DNA of 64,000 nucleotides from Paragorgia papillata (GCA_035771165.1 JAWNZC010000419.1:4371001-4435000), one strand, 5' to 3'; shown: positions 32,401-42,236, numbered from the stretch's first letter. Program-made: numbers and translations. Notes: a model not told the origin generated them from the letters alone.

Positions 32401-33262
32401 CATTATCATCATTACCACCACAATCATCATTACCACCACTATCATCATTACCACCACAATCATCATTACCACCACTATCATCATTAATACCACTATCATC
32501 ATTACTACCACTATCATCATCACTACCACTATCATCATTACCACCACTATCATCATTACTACCACTATCATCATTACCACCACTATCATCATTACCACCA
32601 CAATCATCATTACTACCACTATCATCATCACTACCACTATCATCATTACCACCACTATCATCATTACCACCACTATCATCATTACCACCACTATCATCAT
32701 TACTACCACTATCATCATTACTACCACTATCATCATTACTACCACTATCATCATTGCTACCACTGTCATCATTACTACCACTATCATCATTACTACCACT
32801 ATCATCATTACCACCACAATCATCATTACTACCACTATCATCATTACTACCACTATCATCATTACTACCACTATCATCATTAATTACCACCACTATCATA
32901 TCATTACTACCACTATCATCATTACCACCACTATCATCATTACTACCACTATCATCATTAATTACCACCACTATCATCATTACTGCCATTATCATTACCA
33001 CCACTACCATCATTACCACCACTATCATCATTACTGCCATTATCATCATTACCACCACTATCACCATTACCACCACTATCATCATTACTACCACTATCAT
33101 CATTACTACCACTATCATCATTACCACCACTATCATCATTACTACCACAACCATTATCACATCATCACCATCACCACCATCATCATCACCACAACCAGCA
33201 CTACCACTACCACTACCACTACCACTATCACTATCATCACCACCACTATCATCACCACTACT
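29430..33262. repeat. 18-bp minisatellite (ACCACTATCATCATTACT)n
   Basis: Irregular CAT/ATC-rich sequence from 29430 becomes a strict 18-bp array from about 29590 to 33130 and then degrades to 33262. Variants are ACTACC, ACCACC, the ACAATCATC form and occasional AATTACC or AATACC junctions. Larger blocks repeat: a run with AATCATGATTACCACC followed by ACCATTATC occurs near 31189, 31651 and 32368, with a related version near 30838. The long frames (up to 702 codons, MMIVVV, NDDSGS or TTTIII period) arise because 18 is a multiple of three; I reject them as genes. Confidence 0.97.
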
Positions 33263-33279
33263 AAATAGATTGTTTATAC

Positions 33280-33665
33280 TATAGTGTTGTGTAAGCTGTG
33301 TTTTAGATAGAGCAAAGTGAAAAGATGGTAAACTGCTGAGATTAGTTTTCATAACGAAATGCTGACGTCTCAAACAGAGCCCTTCATCAGAGTAAAAACT
33401 AGAGTGTTGTGTAGGCAGTGTTTTAGATAGAGCAAAGTGAAAAGATGGTAAACTGCTGAGAATACAGTTTTAATAACGAAATACTGACGTTTTAAGCAGA
33501 GTCCTTCATCAGAGTACAATGTAGAGTGCTGTGTAGGCAGTGTTTTAGATAGAGCAAAGTGAAAAGATTGTAAACTGCTGAGAATATAGTTTTGATAACG
33601 AAATACTGACGTTTCAAGCAGAGTTCTTCATCAGAGTAACAACATTTTATTCCGATGAAAGGCTC
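33280..33665 (-). repeat. Three ~120-bp tandem units carrying a hammerhead-ribozyme-like motif
   Basis: GATAGAGCAAAGTGAAAAGA recurs near 33305, 33426 and 33548 (spacing 120-122). On the minus strand each unit has CTGATGA (plus-strand tcatcag at 33384, 33506 and 33628), a short stem II region, a GAAAC-type box and ACGTC. The unit at 33604-33638 is the best preserved: UACU, CUGAUGA, a weak stem II, GAAACGUC, then AGUA, so stem I pairs perfectly over 4 bp and the cleavage triplet would be GUC. The other two have GAGAC or AAAAC in place of GAAAC. Helix III would be only ACGU, which is self-complementary, suggesting dimeric action. Confidence 0.6.
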
Positions 33666-33765
33666 CGCTCGAAATATCAGTATTTCATTCTCTAAAATCT
33701 CAGCAGTTGTTCATTTCTACATCATGACGCACTCTGCCTACGCACTATTCAGCAATTATTAACGA
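33640..33765 (+). repeat. Inverted, decayed copy of the hammerhead-like unit
   Basis: The plus strand has CCGATGAAAGGCTCCGCTCG, then AAATATCAGTATTTC, CTCAGCAGTTG and CTCTGCCTACGCACT, matching the minus-strand units in order. CTGATGA has become CCGATGA and ACGTC has become ATATC, so this copy should not self-cleave. With the upstream units it makes an inverted pair. Confidence 0.6.
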
Positions 33766-34095
33766 TGGCCTCCCGGCAGGCATTCCTCCAGTCAAACCGG
33801 ATGTGACGAAATCGGAGTTTCGACTGCGCATACAATCTGAGTCGGGATAAAACGTAGTTCATTTATAACATGAGGCTGAAGCAGCCGTAGTAAACATAAC
33901 ATTTCTGATTTCAGAAACTTTTTAATGTTTAGGTATTCTATAAGGATAAAATTTGCTAGCTTATCGATTATCCTTGACAATAATCCTAAACGTAGTGTCT
34001 AAAGATAATGAACTCAAAACATGAAAAGTCAGTCCCAGCCTACGATGCAATTTGCATAGGGACCCAAATTGAAAAGGAAACTAATTTGCATGTGG
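33766..34095. other. Unassigned sequence
   Basis: No gene recognised. Includes a small hairpin-former GATTTCAGAAAC and short open frames without motif. Confidence 0.4.
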
Positions 34096-34104
34096 GCCTA
34101 AATG

Positions 34105-34395
34105 AAACTATGATTTGGTCTATATTGACAGCACTGACATTGCAATGTCGACTTGCAAATGATACACGGCGACTCCTTGGCAAGTTGCTAAAAATTTGCA
34201 TTTTAAATATCGAATTTCACACAACATGAAGTTTACTTAGAGTTAATTGTTCTGACTTTCAATAGAACTTCATGTTAGGTGAAGTTCGATATTTAAAATG
34301 CGAATTTTTAGCAACTTGCGAAGAAATCGTCGTGTACCGTTAGCAAGTCAACATTGCAACGTTTCTGTCAATATTGTAAGGTCGCGCGGGAAAGA
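34105..34395. mobile_element. Foldback element
   Basis: The left arm (about 34120-34229) and the right arm (about 34262-34370) are reverse complements with roughly one mismatch in eight. Shared blocks include AACTTCATGTT, TCGATATTTAAAATGC, TTTTTAGCAACTTGC, ACTTGCAAATGATACACGGC against its diverged partner, and TATTGACAG at the tips. The loop is about 30 bp. No coding capacity. Confidence 0.75.
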
Positions 34396-34714
34396 ACATC
34401 CAAAAAAAATCGCAAGTTGCCTAGAAGGGTGTTACACGCTAACACATTTTTCGTCACGTTGATCCGCCATGATTTTTGTACCAGTTAGCAGCGTTTGGCC
34501 CCAGTCTCGAGTGCGCGAGGTATACCGAAATTCTTACACCAGATTGGCTAGCCTTGAAAATAATTGTGTTGCAAGTTGCAGGAAGGGTGTTACACGTTCA
34601 GCAACTTGCGAACTTTGTTGTAAGCTGCAGCAAAAAGTAGAACCTATCCAACTCTTCTTGCAACTTGCAACACGGCAAAACTGAATACAAAATCGCAAGT
34701 TGCTAGAACTAAGA
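34396..34714. other. Spacer with repeated GCAACTTGC motif
   Basis: No gene recognised. The 9-mer GCAAGTTGC or its complement GCAACTTGC occurs at 34412, 34571, 34601, 34660 and 34695, as well as at 34190 and 34311 in the neighbouring foldback. Two copies of GGAAGGGTGTTACACG-like sequence also occur (34424 and 34581). Confidence 0.7.
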
Positions 34715-35145
34715 AAACTTTACAAACTGAAAATACTATACTAACTAACGACAGCTTGTAGAGCAAGAACTAACAAAACTTTACAAAATCCAAGCTGAAA
34801 GTACTATACTAACTAACGACAGCTTGTAGAGCAAGAACTAACAAAACTTTACAAAATCCAAGCTGAAAGTACTATACTAACTAACGACAGCTAATTGTGC
34901 AGCAAGAACTAACAAAACTTTACAAACTCCAAGCTGAAAGTACTATACTAATTAACGACAGCTTGTGCAGCAAGAACTAATTAACAAAACTTTACAAAAT
35001 CCAAGCTGAAAGTACTATACTAACTAACGACAGCTAATTGTGCAGCAAGAACTGACAAAACTTTACAAACTTCAAGCTGAAAATACTATACTAACGACAG
35101 CTTGTAGAACAAAAACTAACAAAACTTAACAAACTCCAAGTCTAT
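34715..35145 (-). repeat. 64-72 bp minisatellite, reverse array
   Basis: Six to seven units of the reverse complement of the array at 26300-26545. AAGCTGAAAGTACTATACTA recurs every 67-72 bp. Variants include CTAATTGTGCAGC and ACAGCTTGTAGAGC. The array is longer than its forward counterpart. Confidence 0.9.
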
Positions 35146-35254
35146 TTAAAGTGATCAATGCTTTTTAATAGCTATACTTCAGCTATTTCACAGGCATGCA
35201 CTAATTAAGTTAATTATAATTGCTACAATAATATAGATTATAATGGTGAAACAT
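35146..35254. other. Spacer
   Basis: AT-rich spacer, nothing recognised. Confidence 0.4.
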
Positions 35255-35410
35255 ATAGAGAATAATACATGGATGTGCGGAAATATGAAATTTATTTCGT
35301 GTGTTGACCAGTGTTGATATCTCACGAGTGAGCGAAGCGAACGAGTGACATATCCTGTTCAACACGAGAAATAAATTTCATATTTCCAAGCATCCATGTA
35401 TTGTTCTGTT
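35255..35410. mobile_element. Foldback MITE with near-perfect palindromic arms
   Basis: ATACATGGATG followed by GGAAATATGAAATTTATTTC on the left is mirrored by GAAATAAATTTCATATTTCC and CATCCATGTAT on the right. The centre has GAGTGAGCGAAGCGAACGAG, itself palindromic in type. Size about 145 bp, no coding capacity. Confidence 0.8.
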
Positions 35411-36030
35411 TATTATATAAAAAAATTGTCCTATTGCCTTGCAAAAATTGCATTAAACTATAATGCTGATTCAGCGATAATCGTCACATGTGCGATTATC
35501 ATAAATAATCGTGATATATCATAAATAATGTGAGATTATCACTTTTATTAGTGGCGGAAAAATCAATAAAACACTCTATTTTATATAATAAAAATCAATA
35601 ATAAATATTGACCATCCAATTCTATTATAATTCTAGATTTGTACCATAACTTAACATTAACATTAACTATAAGTTTTTTGTTTTTCTCGCCCGTATACCG
35701 CCATGATTTAAATCCATAATTATGTTGTATGTAGTTTAGATGTTCTACGAGGTCTGACCCTTTAAGATCGTAGCGAGGGTTTAGATAATGTACTTAAATT
35801 ATCTTTACATTACATTGTAATCAGTAAATGTTGTGGCATCATCAATATTCATGATAAATAACAATTTGGATAGTAAAATATAGTTATTCAGTTTCTTTTT
35901 CATTTTGACTTTACTGCAAGTTACTTCAAATTGGTTTCAACAAATTACCAAAATTCAGAAAGTCTGCATTTGGAAAGTCTGTAAAGCCAATTTAGAAAGT
36001 CTGCAAAGATGATGTCTAGGTTTGCATCCC
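35411..36030. other. AT-rich intergenic sequence
   Basis: No gene recognised. TGCGATTATC and TGAGATTATC with ATAATCG blocks near 35475-35535 form small inverted motifs. Confidence 0.4.
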
Positions 36031-36545
36031 ATATATTCCTTTGGAATGTCTTCTTTGAAGCTCGTGTAAAGGTGCTTTAATCCGGAATGTTCGTGTGCAA
36101 ACTTGGCTAGATAGGTTAGTATTTCAATCTGCTATTCTTTCTTTGATGTGGATGATGTCATCTGTTATCTGGATCTGGTTGCAAACATTAAAGCTTAAGG
36201 TTTAGCATGTCTTTCTTGATACCAGTTGAAGTGTCGTCGTTAGATTTCTATAATTAACGGGTTACAACAATCACCAAGATGTCGTTAGTTATGACGTTTA
36301 CTCCGTCCAAGTTTTCAAAGCCGTGACAGCTTCCATCCGCCTTTTTTCTAGATCGACACAATTCCAAATATAGTTACCCTACAGAAAGGACCATTTTCCA
36401 AAAGGTGTATTAAAAGTTGTTAACTTGCCGTTTTTGGTTATCTTCTGCCAGTAACCTTTAGCTGCATCGAATTTGCTGAAGTATCTTGCATTGTTTATCT
36501 TGGGTGTGATATCTTGCAAAGTTGGTGGTGGGTGGGGTTTTTCCA
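36031..36545 (-). pseudogene. Ty3/gypsy-type reverse transcriptase relic
   Basis: On the minus strand the frame from about 36540 reads LQDITPKINNARYFSKFDAA, then KGYWQKITKNGKLTTFNTPF and GKWSFL. This matches the gypsy RT order (L..L.GAKYFSKLD...GYWQ, then TTFNTPFGRYRFKRLPFG). A stop follows SFL. Across frameshifts come FGIVS and KRRMEAV, then LDGVNVITNDILVI at 36262-36305, corresponding to the catalytic block normally ending DDILV; here the first aspartate is asparagine. Further on, YLAKFAHEHSGLKHL near 36050-36110 may be the downstream connection region. No protease, integrase or LTR is visible. Dead and heavily decayed. Confidence 0.7.
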
Positions 36546-36860
36546 TTTCTCTCTTTATATTCCACTAATCAATTTTTAGTCCTAGTTCATTTAACTGCCA
36601 TCTTGGGCAGAAATATTCCTTCTTGGTTAATTTGATTTTTCATACAGAAATTTTTTCATACATTTGATTTTTCCACACTTGACGTCATTTTCAGCCTTTT
36701 GAATTATATTGAAAATATACAAAAGCTAGGAGAATAAACGAAATTGAAGAGAATTCAAAAGAAAAATTGAAATGAAATTGACGTCAAAGGGTAAAAATTA
36801 CGCGTTTTATACTTATTTAAGTGCATATAAACCCAAATTTTTTATCATCTGAATACGTTC
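36546..36860. other. AT-rich intergenic sequence
   Basis: No gene recognised. Confidence 0.4.
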
Positions 36861-36864
36861 TCTA

Positions 36865-37030
36865 ATTAAAGGCCAGTTTCCACTCAGGAAAATCTTCCGC
36901 AGGATAGGAACGGACAGGAAAGTTTACTGTGTTAAAGTCATTAGTTCCGACCGAGAGCTCACAGGACAAAGAAAGCTTCCTTGTCCGTTCCTCTCCTGCG
37001 GAAGATTTTCCTGAGTGGAAACCAGCCTTA
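36865..37030. mobile_element. Palindromic foldback MITE
   Basis: AAGGCCAGTTTCCACTCAGG on the left mirrors CCTGAGTGGAAACCAGCCTT on the right. The arms continue through AAAATCTTCCGCAGGA and GGAACGGACA with few mismatches, about 55 bp per arm around a ~50-bp loop. The GGCC(A/G)GTTTCCAC ends resemble PIF/Harbinger-type MITEs, but I could not fix a target duplication. Confidence 0.78.
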
Positions 37031-37715
37031 TAGAGCAAACAGTTGTTCAGTAAAATATTTTTTTTATTGGAACTATTCTTCAATGTTTTTTGGCGATTCG
37101 CATTTCTAGTATGGTAATGAGATGACGTCTATGTACGCATTTGGCTTTCTTTCTCTTTTTGGCAAGATAAACTTGACCTGAGAATTTTTGTGGAAAAACT
37201 CATACAATATGGAACATGTTGTTCAAACACACCATTAATGGAAGAATTGGGTCATGTCACTCCTGCAAATAAATATTGTGTAGATAATGATGACTACTTT
37301 TGCGTCATTTCATTACCAGTTTGAAAGCAAAAATCTCTATTAAAGCAATAAAGGTTGCTCCAATTTAAAAAATATTTCGTTTGGTTGAACTATTTGCAAC
37401 TGACTGTAGTCCGTAAGGGAAACTAATCTAAGCCAAGAGAATCAGATTCGGACTACATTGAACTGAATTGAGCAGAACTGAATGCCGAGTCCAATCTGAT
37501 GTGACCACCCTGCGAAAGAATAAAACAGACAGACACCAAAAAGAAAGAAGTTACTACGAGAAAAGAAAGTTGCCCCTTCAGGCAGGAAACAAGTCACAAC
37601 TCCAGGGGGGACGGAATGCAGCTCCATTACTCCTCTCCCATCGTTCGTCTCAGTCTCATTGAGGCAAGTGAATACGCTCTTCGAGAAGAGAGAGTTTCGT
37701 AGTTGGTCAGGTGTA
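37031..37715. other. Unassigned sequence
   Basis: No gene recognised. A 93-codon minus frame (37442-37723) and a 64-codon plus frame (37468-37662) overlap each other and carry no motif I know. Confidence 0.4.
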
Positions 37716-38162
37716 GGTACCACGACTTGTCTTTACTTTGACAGCTCTTATTCGTCCATCTTTTCCGGCCGAATAAATTTCAATTTAATACTCTTCATAT
37801 CACTCGATGGCTAATGGAAAGAACAGAAGATGGAAAACGACCACGTGGTAGACCAACGAAACGATGGATGGACTGACTGTGTGACGGGAGATTTGAGTAG
37901 ATACAACATCGAAGAAGGTTTAGCATTAGATCGAAGACAATGGAGAGCGGCGACAGGAAGGCCTGACCTCCCACGAGGAGTTACCAGGATGATGACGAAT
38001 CTGCACTCCGCACCACGTGGCCCATACCCCAGAGGGTATGGTAGATCGAGCTTGCGGTGGATAAAATACCTTTTCTTGTAAGCAGTTTATCTTTCATCAT
38101 TCTACGAAATCCAAAGCCATCTATGAAAAACAACCATTTTATGTTAGAGTTACTATTTTTTT
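37716..38162 (+). pseudogene. LINE 3' end: degenerate reverse-transcriptase C-terminus plus 3' UTR
   Basis: Plus-strand coding from about 37800 reads KRPRGRPTKRW, and then after a frameshift DCVTGDLSRYNIEEGLALDR and RQWRAATGRPDLPR. The GRP.KRW.DCV..DL........A.DR..WR pattern is the very C-terminus of many LINE ORF2 proteins. The following 3' UTR, with CCACGTGGCCCATACCCCAG, GTAGATCGAGCTTGCGGTGG and ATAAAATACCTTTTCTTG, is the same sequence that is repeated six times downstream. The copy starts at GGTACCACGACTTGTCT, also part of the satellite unit. Confidence 0.68.
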
Positions 38163-38632
38163 CAGTGCCTATATGAAACGAAAATTAACTTCGTCTTATT
38201 TAAAAGAACACTTAAAATGACAAAGTGACCATCTTTTGTAGTTTTTAGTTTCCTTGCTTCGCCTTCGAGATATATCAGTTTGTTTGATATATCACTCTTT
38301 GCATAATGACTTATCGCAAAATATATATCTTTGTTATTGTCAAACAAAAACACTTAAAATGTACAGACTCTGTTGTAGGAGAAACACTCGCACATGGTTC
38401 CTAATTTGCCAAGTGCTTTTGTTCAATAATAACAGAGATATAGAACACTTTGCGATAACTCATTATGCAAACTACGACGTAAAGTTATCTTATAAGTCAA
38501 ATTTACATATCAAACAAACTGAAATATCTCAAAAACGAAACAAGGAAACGAAAATCTGTAAAAGATGTTATATTGTCATTTTAAGTGTTCTTTCAAATAA
38601 GACAAACTTAATTTTCGTTTCATAGGCACGTT
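38163..38632. mobile_element. Foldback element inserted in the first satellite unit
   Basis: The left end CAGTGCCTATATGAAACG and AAAATTAA are mirrored on the right by TTAATTTTCGTTTCATAGGC. Inner matches include AAGAACACTTAAAATGACAA against TTGTCATTTTAAGTGTTCTT, and TTTGCATAATGACTTATCGC against GCGATAACTCATTATGCAAA. Arms are about 210 bp. Outside, the satellite sequence TTACTATTTTTTT resumes as TAAATAAGGTTGATCAC exactly as in uninterrupted units, so the insertion is clean. Confidence 0.82.
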
Positions 38633-40690
38633 AAATAAGGTTGATCACACTCTGCTGTGTCAAAAATAAGATTAAATAATAATCTGGTTCTACTAACCAT
38701 TGAACGTCCAATGCTCGCTCTATCGGTAGTTGCTCGCTGTCTAGGTACCACGAGTTGTCTTTACTTTGACAGCTCTTAATCGTCCATCTTTTCCCAAGCA
38801 AATTTCAATTTAATACTCTTCTTAATAATTCTCCACTCACCACGTGGCCCACCCCAGAAGGTCGTAGATCGAGCTTACGCTGGATAAAATACCTTTTCTT
38901 GTAAGCAGTTCATCTTTCATCATTCTACGAAATCCAAAGCCATCTATGAAAAACAACCATTTTATATGTTATAGTTACTATTTTTTTTTAAATAAGGTTG
39001 ATCACGCTAGAGTGTCAAAAATAGAATTAAATAATAATCTGATTCTACTAACCATGCATTGAACGCCCAATGCTCGCTCTAACGGTGGTTGCTCGCTGTC
39101 TACCACGAGTTGTCTCTACTTTGACAGCTCTTAATCGTCCATCGTTTCCCCCGAGTAAATTTCAATTTAACACTCTTCTTAATTCTCCACTGACCACGTA
39201 ACGTGGCCCACCCCTAGAAGGTCGTAGATCGAGCTTACGGTGGATAAGATACGTCTTCTTGTAAGCAATTTATCTTCCATCATTTTACGAAATCCAAAGC
39301 CATCTATGAAAAAAACCCATTTTATGTTATAATTACTATTTTTTTAAATAAGTTTGGTCACGCTATCGTGTCAAAAATAAGATTAAAAAATAATCTGATT
39401 CTACTAACCATTGAACGTCCAATGCTCACTCTATCGGTAGTTGCTCGCTGTCTAGGTACCACGAGTTGTCTTTACTTTGACAGCTCTTAATCGTCCATCT
39501 TTTCCCCCGAGTAAATTTCAGTTTAACACTCTTCTTAATTCTCCACTGACCACGTAACGTCGCCCACCCCTAGAAGGTCGTAGATCGAGCTTACGGTGGA
39601 TAAGATACGTCTTCTTGTAAGCAATTTATCTTCCATCATTCTACGAAATCGAAAGCCATCTATGAAAAACAACCATTTTATGTAATAGTTACTATTTTTT
39701 TAAATAAGTTTGGTCACGCTATCGTGTCAAAAATAAGATTAAAAAATAATAATCTGATTCTACACTAACCATTGAACGTCCAATGCTCACTCTATCGGTA
39801 GTTGCTCGCTGTCTAGGTACCACGAGTTGTCTCTACTTTGACAGCTCTTAATCGTCCATCGTTTCCCCCGAGTAAATTTCAATTTAACACTCTTCTTAAT
39901 TCTCCACTGACCACGTAACGTGGCCCACCCCTAGAAGGTCGTAGATCGAGCTGACGGTGGATAAGATACGTCTTCTTGTAAGCAGTTTATCTTCCATCAT
40001 TCTACGAAATCCAAAGCCATCTATGATAAACAACCATTTTATGTTAGAGTTACTATTTTTTTAAATAAGTTTGGTCACGCTATCGTGTCAAAAATAAGAT
40101 TAAAAAATAATAATCTGATTCTACACTATAACACTAACCATTGAACGTCCAATGCTCACTCTATCGGTAGTTGCTCGCTGTCTAGGTACCACGAGTTGTC
40201 TTTACTTTGACAGCTCTTAATCGTCCGTCTTTTCCCAAGCAAATGTCAATTTAATACTCTTCTTAATAATCCTCCACTCACCACGTGGCCCACCCCAGAA
40301 GGTCGTAGATCGAGCTTACGCTGGATAAAATACCTTTTCTTGTAAGCAGTTCATCTTTCATCATTTTAGGAAATCCAAAGCCATCTATGAAAAACAACCA
40401 TTTTATGTTAGAGTTGCTATTTTTTTAAATAAGGTCGATCACCCTACCGCGTCAAAAATAAGATTAAAAAATAATCTGATTCTACTAACCATTGAACGCC
40501 CAATGCTCGCTCTAACGGTGGTTGCTCGCTGTCTACCACGAGTTGTCTCTATTTCGACAGCTCTTAATCGTCCATCGTTCCCCCCAAGTAAATTTCAATT
40601 TAACACTCTTCTTAATTCTCCACTGACCACGTGACGTGTCCCACCCCCAGAAGGTCGTAGATCGAGCTGACGGTGGATAAGATACGTCTT
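38633..40690. repeat. ~355-bp satellite derived from a LINE 3' end
   Basis: CCACGAGTTGTCT occurs at 38748, 39103, 39459, 39820, 40189 and 40536, spacings 355, 356, 361, 369 and 347. Each unit runs through TTTGACAGCTCTTAATCGTC, the CACCACGTGGCCCACCCC block, GTAGATCGAGCTTACG, CTACGAAATCCAAAGCCATC and GCTCACTCTATCGGTAGTTG. The unit matches the 3' UTR at 37990-38160. The last unit is cut at about 40690 where BEL-like sequence begins. Confidence 0.92.
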
Positions 40691-40802
40691 CTCTCTATAT
40701 ATTGGATCGCGTAAACATTTCGCCAAAGTCAATGGAGGTATCAGGCTCTGACGATGTCGCTCCACCATCAATGTCATTAGATCATTCTGTTTTTGAAACA
40801 AT
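40691..40802 (-). pseudogene. BEL/Pao gag DUF1759 fragment, copy 1
   Basis: Minus strand: KQNDLMTLMVERHRQSLIPP then LTLAKCLRDPI. This matches the start of the DUF1759 gag-like domain of BEL/Pao elements (PPL.L.KF.GDP.E), with FSGDP decayed to CLRDP. It is fused to the satellite on one side and truncated. Confidence 0.6.
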
Positions 40803-41054
40803 TAGTCTTGGTGATCTGTCTCATTTATACCAGGTGTTACTCGTTGACCACTTTGTTCACCAATTACATGCAACTTTGTAATTCCGGCTTAAGTACCCAT
40901 TCACTTGCTTTACATTGAAACTCGGCAAACGAACTACTATGTTATTATACAAATCTTTCTTGAAAACTTTGGCAGTTTCGACGCCCACTTCTTCTGCCGA
41001 ATCTTCTGCAGCTTTGTTCAGGCTTTTTATTCTAAGTATTGTTCATTCTTCAAG
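40803..41054. other. Sequence between BEL fragments
   Basis: No recognisable frame. On the minus strand this would follow the DUF1759 segment at 41060, so it may be decayed gag coding sequence. Confidence 0.35.
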
Positions 41055-41335
41055 GTACCGTAATCGTGTATTCTTCGACAATAGACTACTTTCAATCTGT
41101 GATTCCAACCCACGAATGAATGTGTTGTACTCTATTGGATCGCCCGAAAATTCCGCCAAAGTCAATGGAGGTACCAGGCTCTGTCGATGTTGCTCCAGAT
41201 CATTCTGTTTCTAAAACAATTAGTCTTGGTGGTATATTGGCGATTGTTGCTCCTGCTGTATACTTGGAAATTGATTTACTTGGTCGGTATCTGGGTTTGG
41301 ACTTTGGCTTCTCTTGTTCTTCGGTTTAACGATCC
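41055..41335 (-). pseudogene. BEL/Pao gag DUF1759 fragment, copy 2
   Basis: Minus strand, from about 41333: PKNKRSQSPNPDTDQVNQFP, two stops, then KQNDLEQHRQSLVPPLTLAE, FSGDPIEYNTFIRGLESQIE and SSLLSKNTRLRYLEE. The L.L..FSGDP.EY..F...E..IE......RL.YL signature is typical of DUF1759 at the N-terminal side of BEL/Pao polyproteins. This is the fullest of the three copies. No protease, RT or LTR was recognised nearby. Confidence 0.72.
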
Positions 41336-42104
41336 ACGTAAAAAGATCGGATCATTTGCAACTCTTGCTTTGCCCTCGACAAATTTAGAAAAGTTAGTTA
41401 GTCTAGGAGCACTATCACAGCTTTAGCCTGGTTCTGTTCGCTTCTCTTCACGATCGATCTTGCAGATACAGTGAAAGCTCGATGACCAAGTTCTGTAAAC
41501 TATGTGGGTGATCCAATACACTTAGTGATGTCACGGAACTAAGACACTGCGTGAGGCGAGTAGAAAACCAATCAAGCGCTGCCTCATCTCCTGCTTTTAC
41601 GGTGGGCACTCACTCGCCTTCTTGAGATATCCATTCGAAATCTTGCACGGGTTTTCATATTTCTGCTTTAACTACTTCTTGGCTTCAAAGTAATCTTGAT
41701 TTGGGGCCACCCATGGCAGGCCGAGTCTAGGTTGCGGCACGTTTTTTTTTCCCTTTTTGTGAGTCACGATTTTGCATTTTTTGCACTTTTTACTTCCGCT
41801 AATATTCATACTTCCGGTGAGTTGTTAGTCGTTGTGACTGAGCAGTTCTTTGTTCCTTTCGCTTTTGGAGCGGGGAGTTGGACAAAAAGTTGAACAGCTT
41901 TGCCTTTTGATCAAGGTGTTCTTGCACATTGTTGGTAGATTTTGAAAGTGACTGACTGACTTTGTAGTTTAACAGTGATGAGGTGTGCCTGACAACTGTC
42001 TTGATCGTAAATATGTCCACCAGTGTCAAGTATACACCACATTCATCGATTCAGGCTCCGCGTACTTGCCAGTAGCCCGAGTGATCGCCTGACCTAGGCG
42101 TCTG
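41336..42104. other. Unassigned, possibly BEL upstream region
   Basis: Minus frame 41799-42029 includes KVSQSLSKSTNNVQEHLDQK, which could be a coiled-coil gag leader, but I do not recognise it. The stretch 41500-41600 has no gene. An LTR was not identified. Confidence 0.35.
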
Positions 42105-42236
42105 GTTGTTCAAAGTACCGTAAGCGTGTATTGTTCGACAATAGCCTACTTTCAATCTGTGATTCAAACCCATGAATGAATGTGTTGTGCTCCATTAGAT
42201 CGCCTGAAAATTTCGCCAAAGTCAATGGAGGTACCA
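42105..42236 (-). pseudogene. BEL/Pao gag DUF1759 fragment, copy 3
   Basis: Minus strand: QSLVPPLTLAKFSGDLMEHN, then TFIHGFESQIESRLLSNNTR and LRYFEQ. Same block as copy 2 with different substitutions. Its edge at 42236 abuts a 5'-truncated 5S-derived SINE. Confidence 0.7.

Noticed and set aside
29590..33373. Open frames of 134-702 codons encoding MMIVVV, NDDSGS or TTTIII repeats on both strands
   Set aside because: They follow from an 18-bp repeat without stops in some phases. Several phases on both strands are open at once and there is no gene context.
32303..33373. A 356-codon minus frame with a non-repetitive N-terminus and acidic repeats
   Set aside because: The N-terminus is simply the hammerhead-like repeat units read through; the rest is the 18-bp array.
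38162..38625. Plus frame of 123 codons and minus frame of 63 codons
   Set aside because: They lie in the two arms of the foldback element and mirror each other.
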